From Streptomyces cinerochromogenes (GTDB lineage: Bacteria > Actinomycetota > Actinomycetes > Streptomycetales > Streptomycetaceae), in the NCBI RefSeq assembly GCF_014648635.1, contig NZ_BMRM01000016.1, positions 1 through 64,000 of the forward strand: a DNA stretch of 64,000 nucleotides, written 5' to 3'. The notes below the pieces were generated by a model that ran no database searches, had not been told where the DNA came from, and saw only the letters and a list, made by a program, of their open reading frames with translations. Positions 7,691-15,061 of the stretch are shown here, piece by piece. The translations under genes were made by a program, and so were the position numbers. The first letter of the stretch is position 1. Each line of letters begins with the position of its first letter.

Positions 7691-7784
7691 CAGCCCCTCC
7701 CTTCGCCGGCATGACCCGGATCAGGTTCGTACGGTCGGAGGCCGCCAGCCTCCCTCTCAGCCCGGTGCGTCCGGGCTCCCGCGA
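7691..7784 (-). ncRNA. TPP riboswitch (THI element) controlling thiO-thiS-thiG
   Basis: On the minus strand the leader contains the invariant GGGCTGAGAGG (revcomp around 7757-7768) and ACCTGATCCGGGTCATGCCG followed by GCGAAGGGA (revcomp around 7692-7725), the two halves of the thiamine pyrophosphate aptamer. The thiO Shine-Dalgarno GGAGGGG directly abuts the 3' end, so TPP binding probably hides the ribosome site and shuts off translation; no separate terminator is seen. Confidence 0.95.
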
Positions 7785-7801
7785 GTGCTTGTACGGTGGC
7801 C

Positions 7802-7831
7802 ACCCTAGCCCGCCGACCTTCGCACTCGTAA
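7802..7831 (-). promoter_or_regulatory. Candidate promoter of the thi operon
   Basis: TAGGGT (revcomp of 7802-7807) fits the -10 pattern, with TTACGA (revcomp of 7826-7831) 18 bases upstream as a poor -35. Transcription would start near 7795, about 12 bases before the riboswitch. Confidence 0.4.
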
Positions 7832-7845
7832 GGGAGCCCCGCTTC

Positions 7846-8196
7846 ATGGCCCGCTCGCTGGACGGACTCATCCTCGCCCCCGTGGCGGACCAGGCCCCAG
7901 GTCAGGTGGGCACGCGCACCCGGTTCGCGTACCACGAGCGGGACGGCGGGATCTGGGCCGAGTACGCGGGCGGTGACGTCGTACGCGGCCACCTGGTGGG
8001 TACCCGCGAGGGGGACCGGCTGGACTTCCGGTACGTGCAGCTGAAGACCGACGGGACGACCGCCTCCGGGCACTGTGTGTCCACGGTCGTGGAGCTGCCG
8101 GACGGCCGGGTGCGGCTGGAGGAGACCTGGGAGTGGGAGTCCCAGCCGGGCTCCGGCACCAGCGTTGTGGAACAGGTCACCGAGCACGCCCGGTGA
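7846..8196 (+). CDS. Conserved hypothetical protein, family often labelled 'n-acetylglutamate synthase'
   Basis: A 116-residue small protein, predicted all-beta. It reads YHERDGGIWAEYAGGDVVRGHLVG, then RLDFRYVQL, GHCVSTV and RLEETWEWES, a pattern shared with short bacterial proteins that databases often call n-acetylglutamate synthase. That label is unsupported: there is no acetyltransferase or kinase fold visible. The alternating strands and aromatic positions suggest a small beta-barrel ligand-binding protein. The ATG at 7846 is chosen because AGGGAG lies 9 bases upstream; the open frame before it overlaps the riboswitch. It is divergent from thiO. Confidence 0.8.
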   Translation: MARSLDGLILAPVADQAPGQVGTRTRFAYHERDGGIWAEYAGGDVVRGHLVGTREGDRLDFRYVQLKTDGTTASGHCVSTVVELPDGRVRLEETWEWESQPGSGTSVVEQVTEHAR

Positions 8197-8222
8197 CTGA
8201 CGGATCATCAATTGTCTATGGT
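8193..8222 (+). promoter_or_regulatory. Promoter for a leaderless FAD reductase mRNA
   Basis: GTGACT at 8193-8198 and TATGGT at 8217-8222 are separated by 18 bases, and the start codon GTG 8229 lies 6 bases past the -10. The local AT-rich stretch (atcatcaattgtctat) is unusual for this genome. Confidence 0.55.
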
Positions 8223-8228
8223 GGCCGG

Positions 8229-9488
8229 GTGAGCGAGCAGACAGCGGAAGAGGGCACGTCACAGGCGCGGCGCGTGGTCGTCGTGGGCGCGGGCATGGCC
8301 GGGGTGCAAACCGCGGTCGCCCTGCGCGAGCAGGGTTTCCGGGGCGGGGTGACCGTCATCGGCGCCGAGCCGCACCAGCCGTACGACCGGCCGCCGCTGT
8401 CGAAGGCGGTCCTGCTCGGCAAGGCCGAGGACTCGGCCTTCGAGGTGGACTTCGACTCCCTCGGCGTGGAGCTGCGACTGGGCTGCGAGGTGCGCGGGGT
8501 GCGCCCCGCCGACCACGAGCTGGACACCGAGACGGGCCCGGTGCCGTACGACGTCCTGGTCCTCGCCACCGGCGCCGAACCGGTGCGGCTGCCGGGCACC
8601 GAGGGCGTCCCCGGGGTGCATCTGCTGCGCACCCTGGACGACGCCGAGCGGCTGCGGCCGGTGCTCGAACGGCAGCACGACATCGTGGTGGTGGGCGCCG
8701 GCTGGATCGGCGCCGAGTTCGCCACCGCCGCCCGGGAGGCGGGCTGCGCGGTGACCGTCGTGGAGGCCGCCGAGCATCCGCTCGCCGGTGCCCTGCCCGC
8801 CGAGGTCGCCGCGCCCATGGCCGGCTGGTACGCGGACGCGGGCGCGGAGCTGCGCACCCACGCGCGCGTGGAGCGCGTCGAGCCCGGCGAGGTCGTGCTC
8901 GCCGACGGCACCCGGCTGCCCGCGGGCGCCGTCGTCGTCGGCATCGGCGCCCGCCCCGCCACCGCCTGGCTGGCCGGCTCCGGCATCGAGCTGGGCGCGC
9001 ACGGCGAGGTCCTCACCGACGACCGCCTGCGCACCTCCGTGCCGGACGTGTACGCCGTCGGCGACTGCGCCTCCTTCCCCTCCGCCCGCTACGGCGAGCG
9101 GCTGCTCGTCCACCACTGGGACAACGCCCTGCAGGGCCCGCGCGCCGTCGCCGCGAACATCCTCGGCGAGACCCCGGCGGTCTACGACCCGGTGCCGTAC
9201 TTCTGGTCCGAGCAGTTCGGCCGGTTCGTGCAGTACGCCGGCCACCATGCCGCGGCCGACCGCCTGGTCTGGCGCGGCGACCCGGCGGGTCCCTCCTGGT
9301 CGGTGTGCTGGCTGCGCGAGAACCGCCTGGTGGCCCTCCTGGCGGTGGGCCGACCCCGCGACCTGGCCCAGGGCCGCCGCCTGATCGAGGCGGGCCGGAC
9401 GATGGATCCCGGGGCCCTGGCGGACCCGGCCCGCCCCCTGAAGAACGCCACGGCGGACCAGGGCACCCTCCCACCTGGACCTGCCTGA
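8229..9488 (+). CDS. FAD/NAD(P)-dependent ferredoxin reductase-type oxidoreductase
   Basis: A 419-residue two-dinucleotide-domain flavoprotein. VVVVGAGMAGVQTA near the N-terminus binds FAD, VVVGAGWIGAEFA in the middle binds NAD(P)H, and VYAVGDCASF is the second FAD motif. The last quarter (PYFWSEQFGRFVQYAG) is the reductase C-terminal domain of BphA4/putidaredoxin-reductase-like enzymes. It probably passes electrons from NAD(P)H to a small ferredoxin or rubredoxin, but no such partner is adjacent. The GTG at 8229 is used; it lacks a Shine-Dalgarno and fits a leaderless start. Confidence 0.9.
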   Translation: MSEQTAEEGTSQARRVVVVGAGMAGVQTAVALREQGFRGGVTVIGAEPHQPYDRPPLSKAVLLGKAEDSAFEVDFDSLGVELRLGCEVRGVRPADHELDTETGPVPYDVLVLATGAEPVRLPGTEGVPGVHLLRTLDDAERLRPVLERQHDIVVVGAGWIGAEFATAAREAGCAVTVVEAAEHPLAGALPAEVAAPMAGWYADAGAELRTHARVERVEPGEVVLADGTRLPAGAVVVGIGARPATAWLAGSGIELGAHGEVLTDDRLRTSVPDVYAVGDCASFPSARYGERLLVHHWDNALQGPRAVAANILGETPAVYDPVPYFWSEQFGRFVQYAGHHAAADRLVWRGDPAGPSWSVCWLRENRLVALLAVGRPRDLAQGRRLIEAGRTMDPGALADPARPLKNATADQGTLPPGPA

Positions 9489-9525
9489 CTTCCGACTGTC
9501 AGTGGGGGATGGCAGGCTTGTCTCC

Positions 9526-9891
9526 GTGACCGAGATTGACGCAAAGATTGATGCTCTCGTCCCCGCCTGGCTCACCCTCCCCGACATCGCCGAACAGCTC
9601 GGCGTCGAGGTGACGCGCGTCCGGCAGCTGGTCAAGGAGGGCCAGCTGATCGCCGTACGCCGTGGTGAGAACAAGGCGCTGCACGTCCCCGCCGCCTTCA
9701 TCGACGGGGACAAGGTCGTCAAGGGCCTGTCCGGGACCCTGACGCTCCTGCGGGACGACGGCTTCACGGTCGAAGAGATGATCGAGTGGCTCTTCACCCC
9801 CGACCCCACCCTGCCCGGCACCCCCGCGCAGGCCCTGAGTGAGAATCGCGGCACGGAGGTGAAGCGCCGCGCCCAGGCGCTCGCCGTCTGA
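9526..9891 (+). CDS. Rv2175c family DNA-binding protein
   Basis: A 121-residue protein with an N-terminal winged helix-turn-helix (WLTLPDIAEQLGVEVTRVRQ, then LVKEGQLIAVRR) and a C-terminal Rv2175c domain (LLRDDGFTVEEMIEWLF). In Mycobacterium tuberculosis the homologue binds DNA and is phosphorylated by the kinase PknL, whose gene is its neighbour. Here a PASTA kinase gene lies 4 kb away, separated by thi genes. The start is uncertain: GTG 9526 has the family-like VTEIDAKIDAL opening but a poor ribosome site; an in-frame GTG at 9502 would add eight residues. Confidence 0.88.
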   Translation: MTEIDAKIDALVPAWLTLPDIAEQLGVEVTRVRQLVKEGQLIAVRRGENKALHVPAAFIDGDKVVKGLSGTLTLLRDDGFTVEEMIEWLFTPDPTLPGTPAQALSENRGTEVKRRAQALAV

Positions 9892-9985
9892 GCCGACTCC
9901 GCAAGCAGGAGGTGGCGTGCGGGCCGGACGCCCGCACGCCACCGCCGACCACCGCCAGGGACACCGACCACGGGGGGACCCGCCC

Positions 9986-10636
9986 ATGCCCGACACCGCC
10001 CGCGCCGCGCTCGACGGCGCCCGCCTGTACCTCTGCACGGACGCCCGCCGGCGCCAGGGCGACCTGCCCGAGTTCCTGGACGCGGTCCTGGCCGGCGGTG
10101 TCGACATCGTGCAGCTGCGCGACAAGGGCATGGAGGCCGCCGAGGAGCTGGAGCACCTGGCGGTCCTCGCCGACGCCTGCGCCCGGCACGGCAAGCTGCT
10201 CGCGGTCAACGACCGGGCCGATGTCGCGCACGCCGCCCGCGCCGACGTGCTCCACCTGGGCCAGGGCGACCTCCCGGTCCCCGCGGCCCGCGCCATCCTC
10301 GGCGAGAGCGTCCTGATAGGCCGCTCCACGCACTCCGTGGCCGAGGCCGAGGCCGCCGCCGTCCAGGAGGGCGTGGACTACTTCTGCACCGGCCCCTGCT
10401 GGCCGACCCCCACCAAGCCCGGCCGCCACGCCCCCGGCCTGGACCTGGTCCGCCACACGGCGGGCCTCGGTACCGACCGCCCCTGGTTCGCCATCGGCGG
10501 CATCGACCTCGGCAATCTGGACCAGGTGCTGGACGCGGGTGCACGCCGGGTGGTCGTGGTCCGCGCGATCACCGAGGCGGAGGACCCGGCCGCCGCGGCG
10601 GCCGAGTTCGCGAAGCGGCTGCGCGACGCCCGCTAG
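9986..10636 (+). CDS. thiE: Thiamine-phosphate synthase
   Basis: A 216-residue TIM-barrel enzyme that joins hydroxymethylpyrimidine diphosphate and thiazole phosphate to give thiamine phosphate. VDIVQLRDKG, LLAVNDRADVA, LHLGQGDLP, IGRSTHS, GPCWPTPTKPGRHAPG and WFAIGGID are the family blocks in order. The ATG at 9986 follows a GGGGGGA stretch and fits homology; codons before it read as low-complexity. It is separate from the thiO-thiS-thiG operon and on the other strand, and no second TPP riboswitch is visible in front of it. Confidence 0.96.
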   Translation: MPDTARAALDGARLYLCTDARRRQGDLPEFLDAVLAGGVDIVQLRDKGMEAAEELEHLAVLADACARHGKLLAVNDRADVAHAARADVLHLGQGDLPVPAARAILGESVLIGRSTHSVAEAEAAAVQEGVDYFCTGPCWPTPTKPGRHAPGLDLVRHTAGLGTDRPWFAIGGIDLGNLDQVLDAGARRVVVVRAITEAEDPAAAAAEFAKRLRDAR

Positions 10637-10643
10637 CGCCGTT

Positions 10644-10662
10644 CTGTCCACCTACTGGACAG
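10644..10662. promoter_or_regulatory. CTGTCC-N7-GGACAG dyad upstream of metF
   Basis: Six-base perfect arms at 10644-10649 and 10657-10662. It could be a weak terminator for thiE or an operator for metF, whose promoter lies 36 bases further on. No T-tract follows. Confidence 0.35.
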
Positions 10663-10697
10663 GAAGCCGACAATTCGGGCAAATTTCCGATGTGCGG

Positions 10698-10726
10698 TTG
10701 GGGGACCGCCCGCCCCTGGCTAACCT
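10698..10726 (+). promoter_or_regulatory. Promoter for a leaderless metF mRNA
   Basis: TTGGGG at 10698-10703, a 17-base spacer and TAACCT at 10721-10726; the metF ATG lies 6 bases past the -10 and has no Shine-Dalgarno. Confidence 0.5.
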
Positions 10727-10732
10727 GCCGGT

Positions 10733-11656
10733 ATGGCCCTCGGAACCGCATCCACCAGGACTGATCGCGCACGCACCGTGCGCGACATCCTCGCCACCGG
10801 CAAGACGACGTACTCCTTCGAGTTCTCGGCGCCGAAGACCCCCAAGGGCGAGCGGAACCTGTGGAGCGCGCTCCGGCGGGTCGAGGCGGTCGCCCCCGAC
10901 TTCGTCTCCGTGACCTACGGCGCCGGCGGCTCGACCCGCGCGGGCACGGTCAAGGAGACCGAGCAGATCGTCGCGGACACCACGCTCACCCCGGTCGCCC
11001 ACCTCACCGCGGTCGACCACTCCATCGCCGAGCTGCGCAACATCATCGGCCAGTACGCGGACGCCGGCATCCGCAACATGCTCGCCGTGCGCGGCGACCC
11101 GCCCGGCGACCCGATGGGTGAGTGGGTGCCGCACCCCCGGGGCCTGACCTACGCGGCCGAACTCGTCCGGCTCATCAAGGAGTCGGGCGACTTCTGCGTG
11201 GGCGTCGCCGCGTTCCCGGAGATGCACCCGCGCTCCTCGGACTGGGACACCGACGTCGCCCACTTCGTGGACAAGTGCCGTGCGGGCGCCGACTACGCCA
11301 TCACACAGATGTTCTTCCGGCCGGAGTCGTATCTGCGGCTGCGCGACCGCGTGGCCGCCGCGGGCTGTGACACCCCCGTCATCCCGGAGATCCTGCCGGT
11401 CACCAGCGTGAAGATGCTGGAACGGTTGCCGAAGCTCAGCAACGCCCATGTCCCGGACGCCCTGAAAGAGCGGATCCTCACAGCGAAGGACGATCCGGCG
11501 GCGGTACGCTCCATCGGTATCGAGTTCGCCACGGAGTTCTGCGCTCGGCTGCTGGCCGAGGGAGTGCCCGGACTGCACTTCATCACGCTCAACAACTCCA
11601 CGGCGACCCTGGAAATCTACGAGAACCTGGGCCTGCACCACCCCCCGCAGGCCTAG
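10733..11656 (+). CDS. metF: 5,10-Methylenetetrahydrofolate reductase
   Basis: A 307-residue FAD-dependent TIM-barrel enzyme that reduces methylene-THF to methyl-THF for methionine synthesis. E30 in YSFEFSAPKTPKGE is the catalytic glutamate position, and VSVTYGAGGS, NMLAVRGDPPGD, FPEMHP and ADYAITQMFF are family signatures. The length is typical for the bacterial form. The ATG at 10733 has no ribosome site; a -10 element 6 bases upstream suggests leaderless expression. It is followed 56 bases later by an unrelated membrane protein gene and looks monocistronic. Confidence 0.96.
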   Translation: MALGTASTRTDRARTVRDILATGKTTYSFEFSAPKTPKGERNLWSALRRVEAVAPDFVSVTYGAGGSTRAGTVKETEQIVADTTLTPVAHLTAVDHSIAELRNIIGQYADAGIRNMLAVRGDPPGDPMGEWVPHPRGLTYAAELVRLIKESGDFCVGVAAFPEMHPRSSDWDTDVAHFVDKCRAGADYAITQMFFRPESYLRLRDRVAAAGCDTPVIPEILPVTSVKMLERLPKLSNAHVPDALKERILTAKDDPAAVRSIGIEFATEFCARLLAEGVPGLHFITLNNSTATLEIYENLGLHHPPQA

Positions 11657-11712
11657 ACCGGCCGCACCGCGATACGACACACTGCGTAGCGGCCACTGGG
11701 AGAGGGGCGTAC

Positions 11713-12657
11713 ATGGGCTGGACGGTCCTCTACATCGCGTTCGGTGTCGTCGCGCTGTGGTTGCTGGGCGAGGTACTGCTGCAGTACAAGGCGCGGCTGC
11801 GCTGGCGGCTCCTCGCCTTCGCCGGTTTCCTCGGCGTGGTGCTGGGCGTGCTGATGCCGTCCGTCATCGTGATCGGGCTGGGCGCGATCGCCTTCGCGGT
11901 CGGCCAGACCTACGTCACGCTCTCGTTCCGCCGTGGCTTCGCGTCCGGCTGGGCGGTCAAGAGGCCCGGTCCCGAGGCCGCCGGCGGCACCAAGCGCCGC
12001 CGCGGCCGGGCCGACCGCCACGACCCCGACCGGCAGGGCCCCGCCCCCGAGTACGCCGGGCCCGACGGCGACCAGGGCGGCGACCAGGCCGGTGACCGCG
12101 GCGGCTACGGCCCCGTCCGGACGCACGGCGACTACGACGGCGACTACGACGACTACGACCGCGACGACGTCTTCACCCCGGCCGCCGCCCGCACCGCCGA
12201 GCCGACCGCCGCCGAGACCACCGCCGTCTACGAGCCGCAGCCCCTCCCCGAGGACACCGGCTCCTACGGCGTCTACGGCGACACCGCCGCCCACGCGAAC
12301 CCCGCCCAGCAGAGCCACGCCTACGACTACTCGGGCTACGGCCAGCAGGGCTACGGCTACGACAGCGCGGGCCAGCAGAGCTACGCCAACTACTCCGACC
12401 CGTACATCGGCAGCCAGTCCTACGGCTCCTACGAGCCGGCGTACGGCCAGCAGTACGGGCAGCAGCAGGGCTACGCCCAGGACCCGTACGCCACCGGCGG
12501 TTACGGCGAGACCCCGGCCGGCGGGGCGTGGGTGCCGCAGCAGCGCACCGACGAGACCTACGGCGGCGAACTCCCGCAGGAGCAGCCGTACCCGCACCAG
12601 CCGGGCGGGGCGCAGCCGCAGCCCGGGGCCGGGTACGACGAGCAGTACCGCTTCTGA
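11713..12657 (+). CDS. Membrane protein with a Tyr/Gln/Gly-rich disordered tail
   Basis: A 314-residue protein of unknown function. Residues 1-75 hold two or three membrane helices (LYIAFGVVALWLLGEVLL; FLGVVLGVLMPSVIVIGLG). Arg/Lys-rich and acidic stretches follow (DYDGDYDDYDRDD near 140-152). From about 175 to the end the chain is almost only Tyr, Gly, Gln, Ser, Pro and Ala, with repeated YGQQ, GYGYD, SYGSYEP and YGQQQGY units. This resembles prion-like low-complexity domains and is probably disordered in the cytoplasm. ATG 11713 follows GAGAGGGG. No enzymatic motif is visible. It is convergent with the CrtI-like gene. Confidence 0.8.
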   Translation: MGWTVLYIAFGVVALWLLGEVLLQYKARLRWRLLAFAGFLGVVLGVLMPSVIVIGLGAIAFAVGQTYVTLSFRRGFASGWAVKRPGPEAAGGTKRRRGRADRHDPDRQGPAPEYAGPDGDQGGDQAGDRGGYGPVRTHGDYDGDYDDYDRDDVFTPAAARTAEPTAAETTAVYEPQPLPEDTGSYGVYGDTAAHANPAQQSHAYDYSGYGQQGYGYDSAGQQSYANYSDPYIGSQSYGSYEPAYGQQYGQQQGYAQDPYATGGYGETPAGGAWVPQQRTDETYGGELPQEQPYPHQPGGAQPQPGAGYDEQYRF

Positions 12658-12658
12658 G

Positions 12659-14167
12659 TCACCGCGAGCCGCGGAACTCCGGGCCCTCCACGATCAGCCC
12701 GGCCACCAGCGCGCCCGACATACCGGCGTGCGGGAGGCCGCCACCGGGGTGGGACCAGCCGCCGACCGTGAACAGGCCCGGAACCGCCGTGGTGTTGGCC
12801 GGATGCAGCACACCCTCCGCCCCCGCCAGCGCGGGCGGCGGCACCGCGCCTCCCGTGGCGCCCGTCTCCCGCTCGGTGTCCAGCGGGGTGCGGACCTCGC
12901 GCCACAGCACCCGCTCGCGCAGCCCCGGCACGGCGCGCTCGGCGGCGGCGACCATCCGGTCCGCGAAGGCGTCGGCGGCCCCCGCGGCCGCCCAGTCGAA
13001 CTCCGTGGCCGACGGCACGGTGGCCGTCAGCACCAGGGACTCGTGGTCCTCGTTGGGCCACAGCGAAGGGTCGTCCGGGCGGTCCACGACGACCTGCGGG
13101 ACGTCGGGCACCACCCCGTGCCGGAACAGGTCCAGATCCCCGTCGGCGTCGGCCGTGTGCACCACCGTGCGGTGCACGGCACCCGGCTCCCGGGCACCGC
13201 GCAGCGCCAGGCACACGACCGCCCGGCCGGGGTAGCGGTCCTCCGGGTCCAGGGGCACGTCCCGCGCGCCGTACACCTCCCTGCCCGGGACCAGGCCGCC
13301 CAGCCGCCACGGCCCCGTGCCGACGACGAAGTCCGCCTCGGCCACCGTCCCGTCGCCGAGCTCCACCCCCGCCGCCCGGCCGTCCTTCTCCAGGATCCGG
13401 GCGACCTCGGCGCCGAAGACGAACTCGACCCGGCGCTTCAGGCAGCGCTCGTACACCGCGCGCGCCAGCTCCCGGACTCCGCCGCGCACGTACCAGGTGC
13501 CGAAGGCGTGCTCCATGTACGGCAGCACGGCCGCGCTCGCCGGAGCGATCCCGGGATCGACGCCGTACGCGAGCGCGTACCCGTCGAGCAGCTGGGCCAG
13601 CCGGTCGTCGCGCAGCTCTCGCCTGCCGATCTCGAACAGCTTGACCACGCGGTGCGTGCGCAGCAGCCGCTTGTACGAGGTGCCCGGATACGGCTCCTTC
13701 CCGACCAGCACCTCCCAGTTGGGCCACAGGGGCTCCTCCAGCAGCGGCCGGCGGGTGCGGTCCCAGGCCTCCCGGGCCCGCACCAGGAAGTCGCCCCAGC
13801 GCTCGCCCGCCCCCGCGCCCAGCGCCTCGTCCAGCGCCGCGACGACCCCCGCGCGGGAGGCGTTGGGCAGGCGCACCTCCGTGCCGTCCGCGAAGACGTG
13901 CCGCGAGGACGGGTCGACCTGGACCAGCTCGACGCAGTCCTCCAGCGGCTCCTTGCCGGTCTTGACGAACAGATCGCGGTACACCGCGGGCAGCGTCAGC
14001 AGTCCCGGGCCCGTGTCGAAGCGGAAGCCCTCCCGCTCGAACCGGCGCACCGCACCGCCGTACGTCTCCGTACGCTCGTACACCACCACCCGGTGGCCCG
14101 CGACGGCCAGCCGGGCGGCAGCCGCCATCGCGCCCATCCCGGCGCCGATCACCGCAATCCGTGCCAT
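12659..14167 (-). CDS. Phytoene desaturase-like FAD-dependent oxidoreductase
   Basis: A 502-residue flavoprotein. It starts with MARIAVIGAGMGAMAAAARL (FAD Rossmann motif) and continues VVVYERTETYGGAVRRFE, like CrtI/CrtN and retinol saturase-type proteins. The C-terminal GLFTVGGWSHPGGGLPHAGMSG is the second FAD-contact motif of the carotenoid desaturase family. No other carotenoid gene (crtB, crtE, crtY) is nearby, so the substrate is unknown and a carotenoid role is not supported by context. The ATG at 14167 begins the Rossmann motif; a TAAAGT element 7 bases upstream and no clear Shine-Dalgarno suggest a leaderless start. Confidence 0.87.
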   Translation of the reverse strand: MARIAVIGAGMGAMAAAARLAVAGHRVVVYERTETYGGAVRRFEREGFRFDTGPGLLTLPAVYRDLFVKTGKEPLEDCVELVQVDPSSRHVFADGTEVRLPNASRAGVVAALDEALGAGAGERWGDFLVRAREAWDRTRRPLLEEPLWPNWEVLVGKEPYPGTSYKRLLRTHRVVKLFEIGRRELRDDRLAQLLDGYALAYGVDPGIAPASAAVLPYMEHAFGTWYVRGGVRELARAVYERCLKRRVEFVFGAEVARILEKDGRAAGVELGDGTVAEADFVVGTGPWRLGGLVPGREVYGARDVPLDPEDRYPGRAVVCLALRGAREPGAVHRTVVHTADADGDLDLFRHGVVPDVPQVVVDRPDDPSLWPNEDHESLVLTATVPSATEFDWAAAGAADAFADRMVAAAERAVPGLRERVLWREVRTPLDTERETGATGGAVPPPALAGAEGVLHPANTTAVPGLFTVGGWSHPGGGLPHAGMSGALVAGLIVEGPEFRGSR

Positions 14168-14225
14168 GCCTGCGACTTTATCGACCGCCGCTGACAACCC
14201 GGCGGCCGGGCGGCCGCGGCGCAGG

Positions 14226-14828
14226 TCAGGAGCCCCGTGAGGCCAGGCGCCGCTCCTCCCGGCGCTGGGCGCGGCGGCGCAGGAAGCGCCGGATGCGCGA
14301 GGCCAGGAACAGCAGCGCCAGCAGCCCGCCGGCCAGCAGCACGGCCGCGATGACCGCCGCCGCCAGCGGATGGAACATCGCGAACGCGACGACACCGCCG
14401 ACCCCGAGGTCCTCGGCGACGCTCAGCACGAAGTTGCTGAACGGCTCCGGCGAGGTGTTGACGGCCATCCTCGTCCCGGCCTTCACGGTGTGGCTGGCCA
14501 GCGCCGTCGACCCGCCGACCAGGCCGGCCGCCACCTCGGAGAGCGAGCCGCTGTGCCCCGCGAGCAGCGCCCCCACCCACGCCCCGGCGAGCGGACGGAC
14601 CACCGTGTGCACGGAGTCCCACAGCGAGTCGACGTACGGGATCTTGTCGGCGACCGCCTCGCACAGGAACAGCACCCCCGCCACGATCAGCACCTCGGGG
14701 CGCTGGAGGGTCTGCGGGATGTCGTCGCCGACCCCCGTCATGCCGAAGAGACCGAGCAGCAGCACCACCGCGTAGGCGTTGACGCCGCTGGCCCAGCCGC
14801 TGGTGAAGACCAGGGGGAGTACGGACAC
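14226..14828 (-). CDS. DUF4126 membrane protein
   Basis: A 200-residue protein with about four to five membrane helices: VFTSGWASGVNAYAVVLLLG at the N-terminus, VLIVAGVLFLCEAVADKIPY, WVGALLAG, and FAMFHPLAAAVIAAVLLAGG near the end, then a basic Arg-rich tail. KIPYVDSLWDSVHTVVRP and STALASHTVKAGTR are the conserved DUF4126 blocks. Function is unknown. GTG 14828 is chosen since upstream codons read as Arg/Pro-rich noise; it has no Shine-Dalgarno but TACGAT lies 7 bases before it, fitting a leaderless mRNA. The gap to the CrtI-like gene downstream is 58 bases, so the two may be co-transcribed. Confidence 0.87.
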   Translation of the reverse strand: MSVLPLVFTSGWASGVNAYAVVLLLGLFGMTGVGDDIPQTLQRPEVLIVAGVLFLCEAVADKIPYVDSLWDSVHTVVRPLAGAWVGALLAGHSGSLSEVAAGLVGGSTALASHTVKAGTRMAVNTSPEPFSNFVLSVAEDLGVGGVVAFAMFHPLAAAVIAAVLLAGGLLALLFLASRIRRFLRRRAQRREERRLASRGS

Positions 14829-14882
14829 GGACGCGATCGTAGCCAGGCGGCGGGCCGCCGTCGTGGGCACGCGCGCGTACGG

Positions 14883-14900
14883 CTGAGTACGCGTACTCAG
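14883..14900. promoter_or_regulatory. Perfect 18-bp palindrome upstream of the DUF4126 gene
   Basis: CTGAGTACGCGTACTCAG is fully self-complementary. It is centred about 63 bases upstream of GTG 14828, a plausible operator or activator position. The half-site TGAGTACGC also occurs in the dyad at 1061-1083. Confidence 0.5.
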
Positions 14901-15061
14901 ACGGCGAGATGAGTAGGTGCGCGGATGGGGCGGCGGCCGCCGGAACGAGAGAGTGGAGGCACGGCAAGGGGGCGCGGCCCGGCACCGCCGACACGGGGCG
15001 GCGGAACAGGGCCCGCCCGCCGGCCGCTCCTTCCGCCGATCCGTCGGCGGAAGCGAGACAC

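Noticed and set aside
7711..7845. N-terminal extension of the small conserved protein
   Set aside because: These codons lie antisense to the TPP riboswitch; the ATG at 7846 has its own Shine-Dalgarno and the conserved family sequence starts after it.
7846..8196. Annotating the small protein as N-acetylglutamate synthase
   Set aside because: No acetyltransferase or amino acid kinase motif is visible; the name is a propagated label for an uncharacterised family.
12659..14167. Carotenoid biosynthesis cluster suggested by the CrtI-like gene
   Set aside because: No phytoene synthase, GGPP synthase or cyclase is nearby; the gene is isolated.
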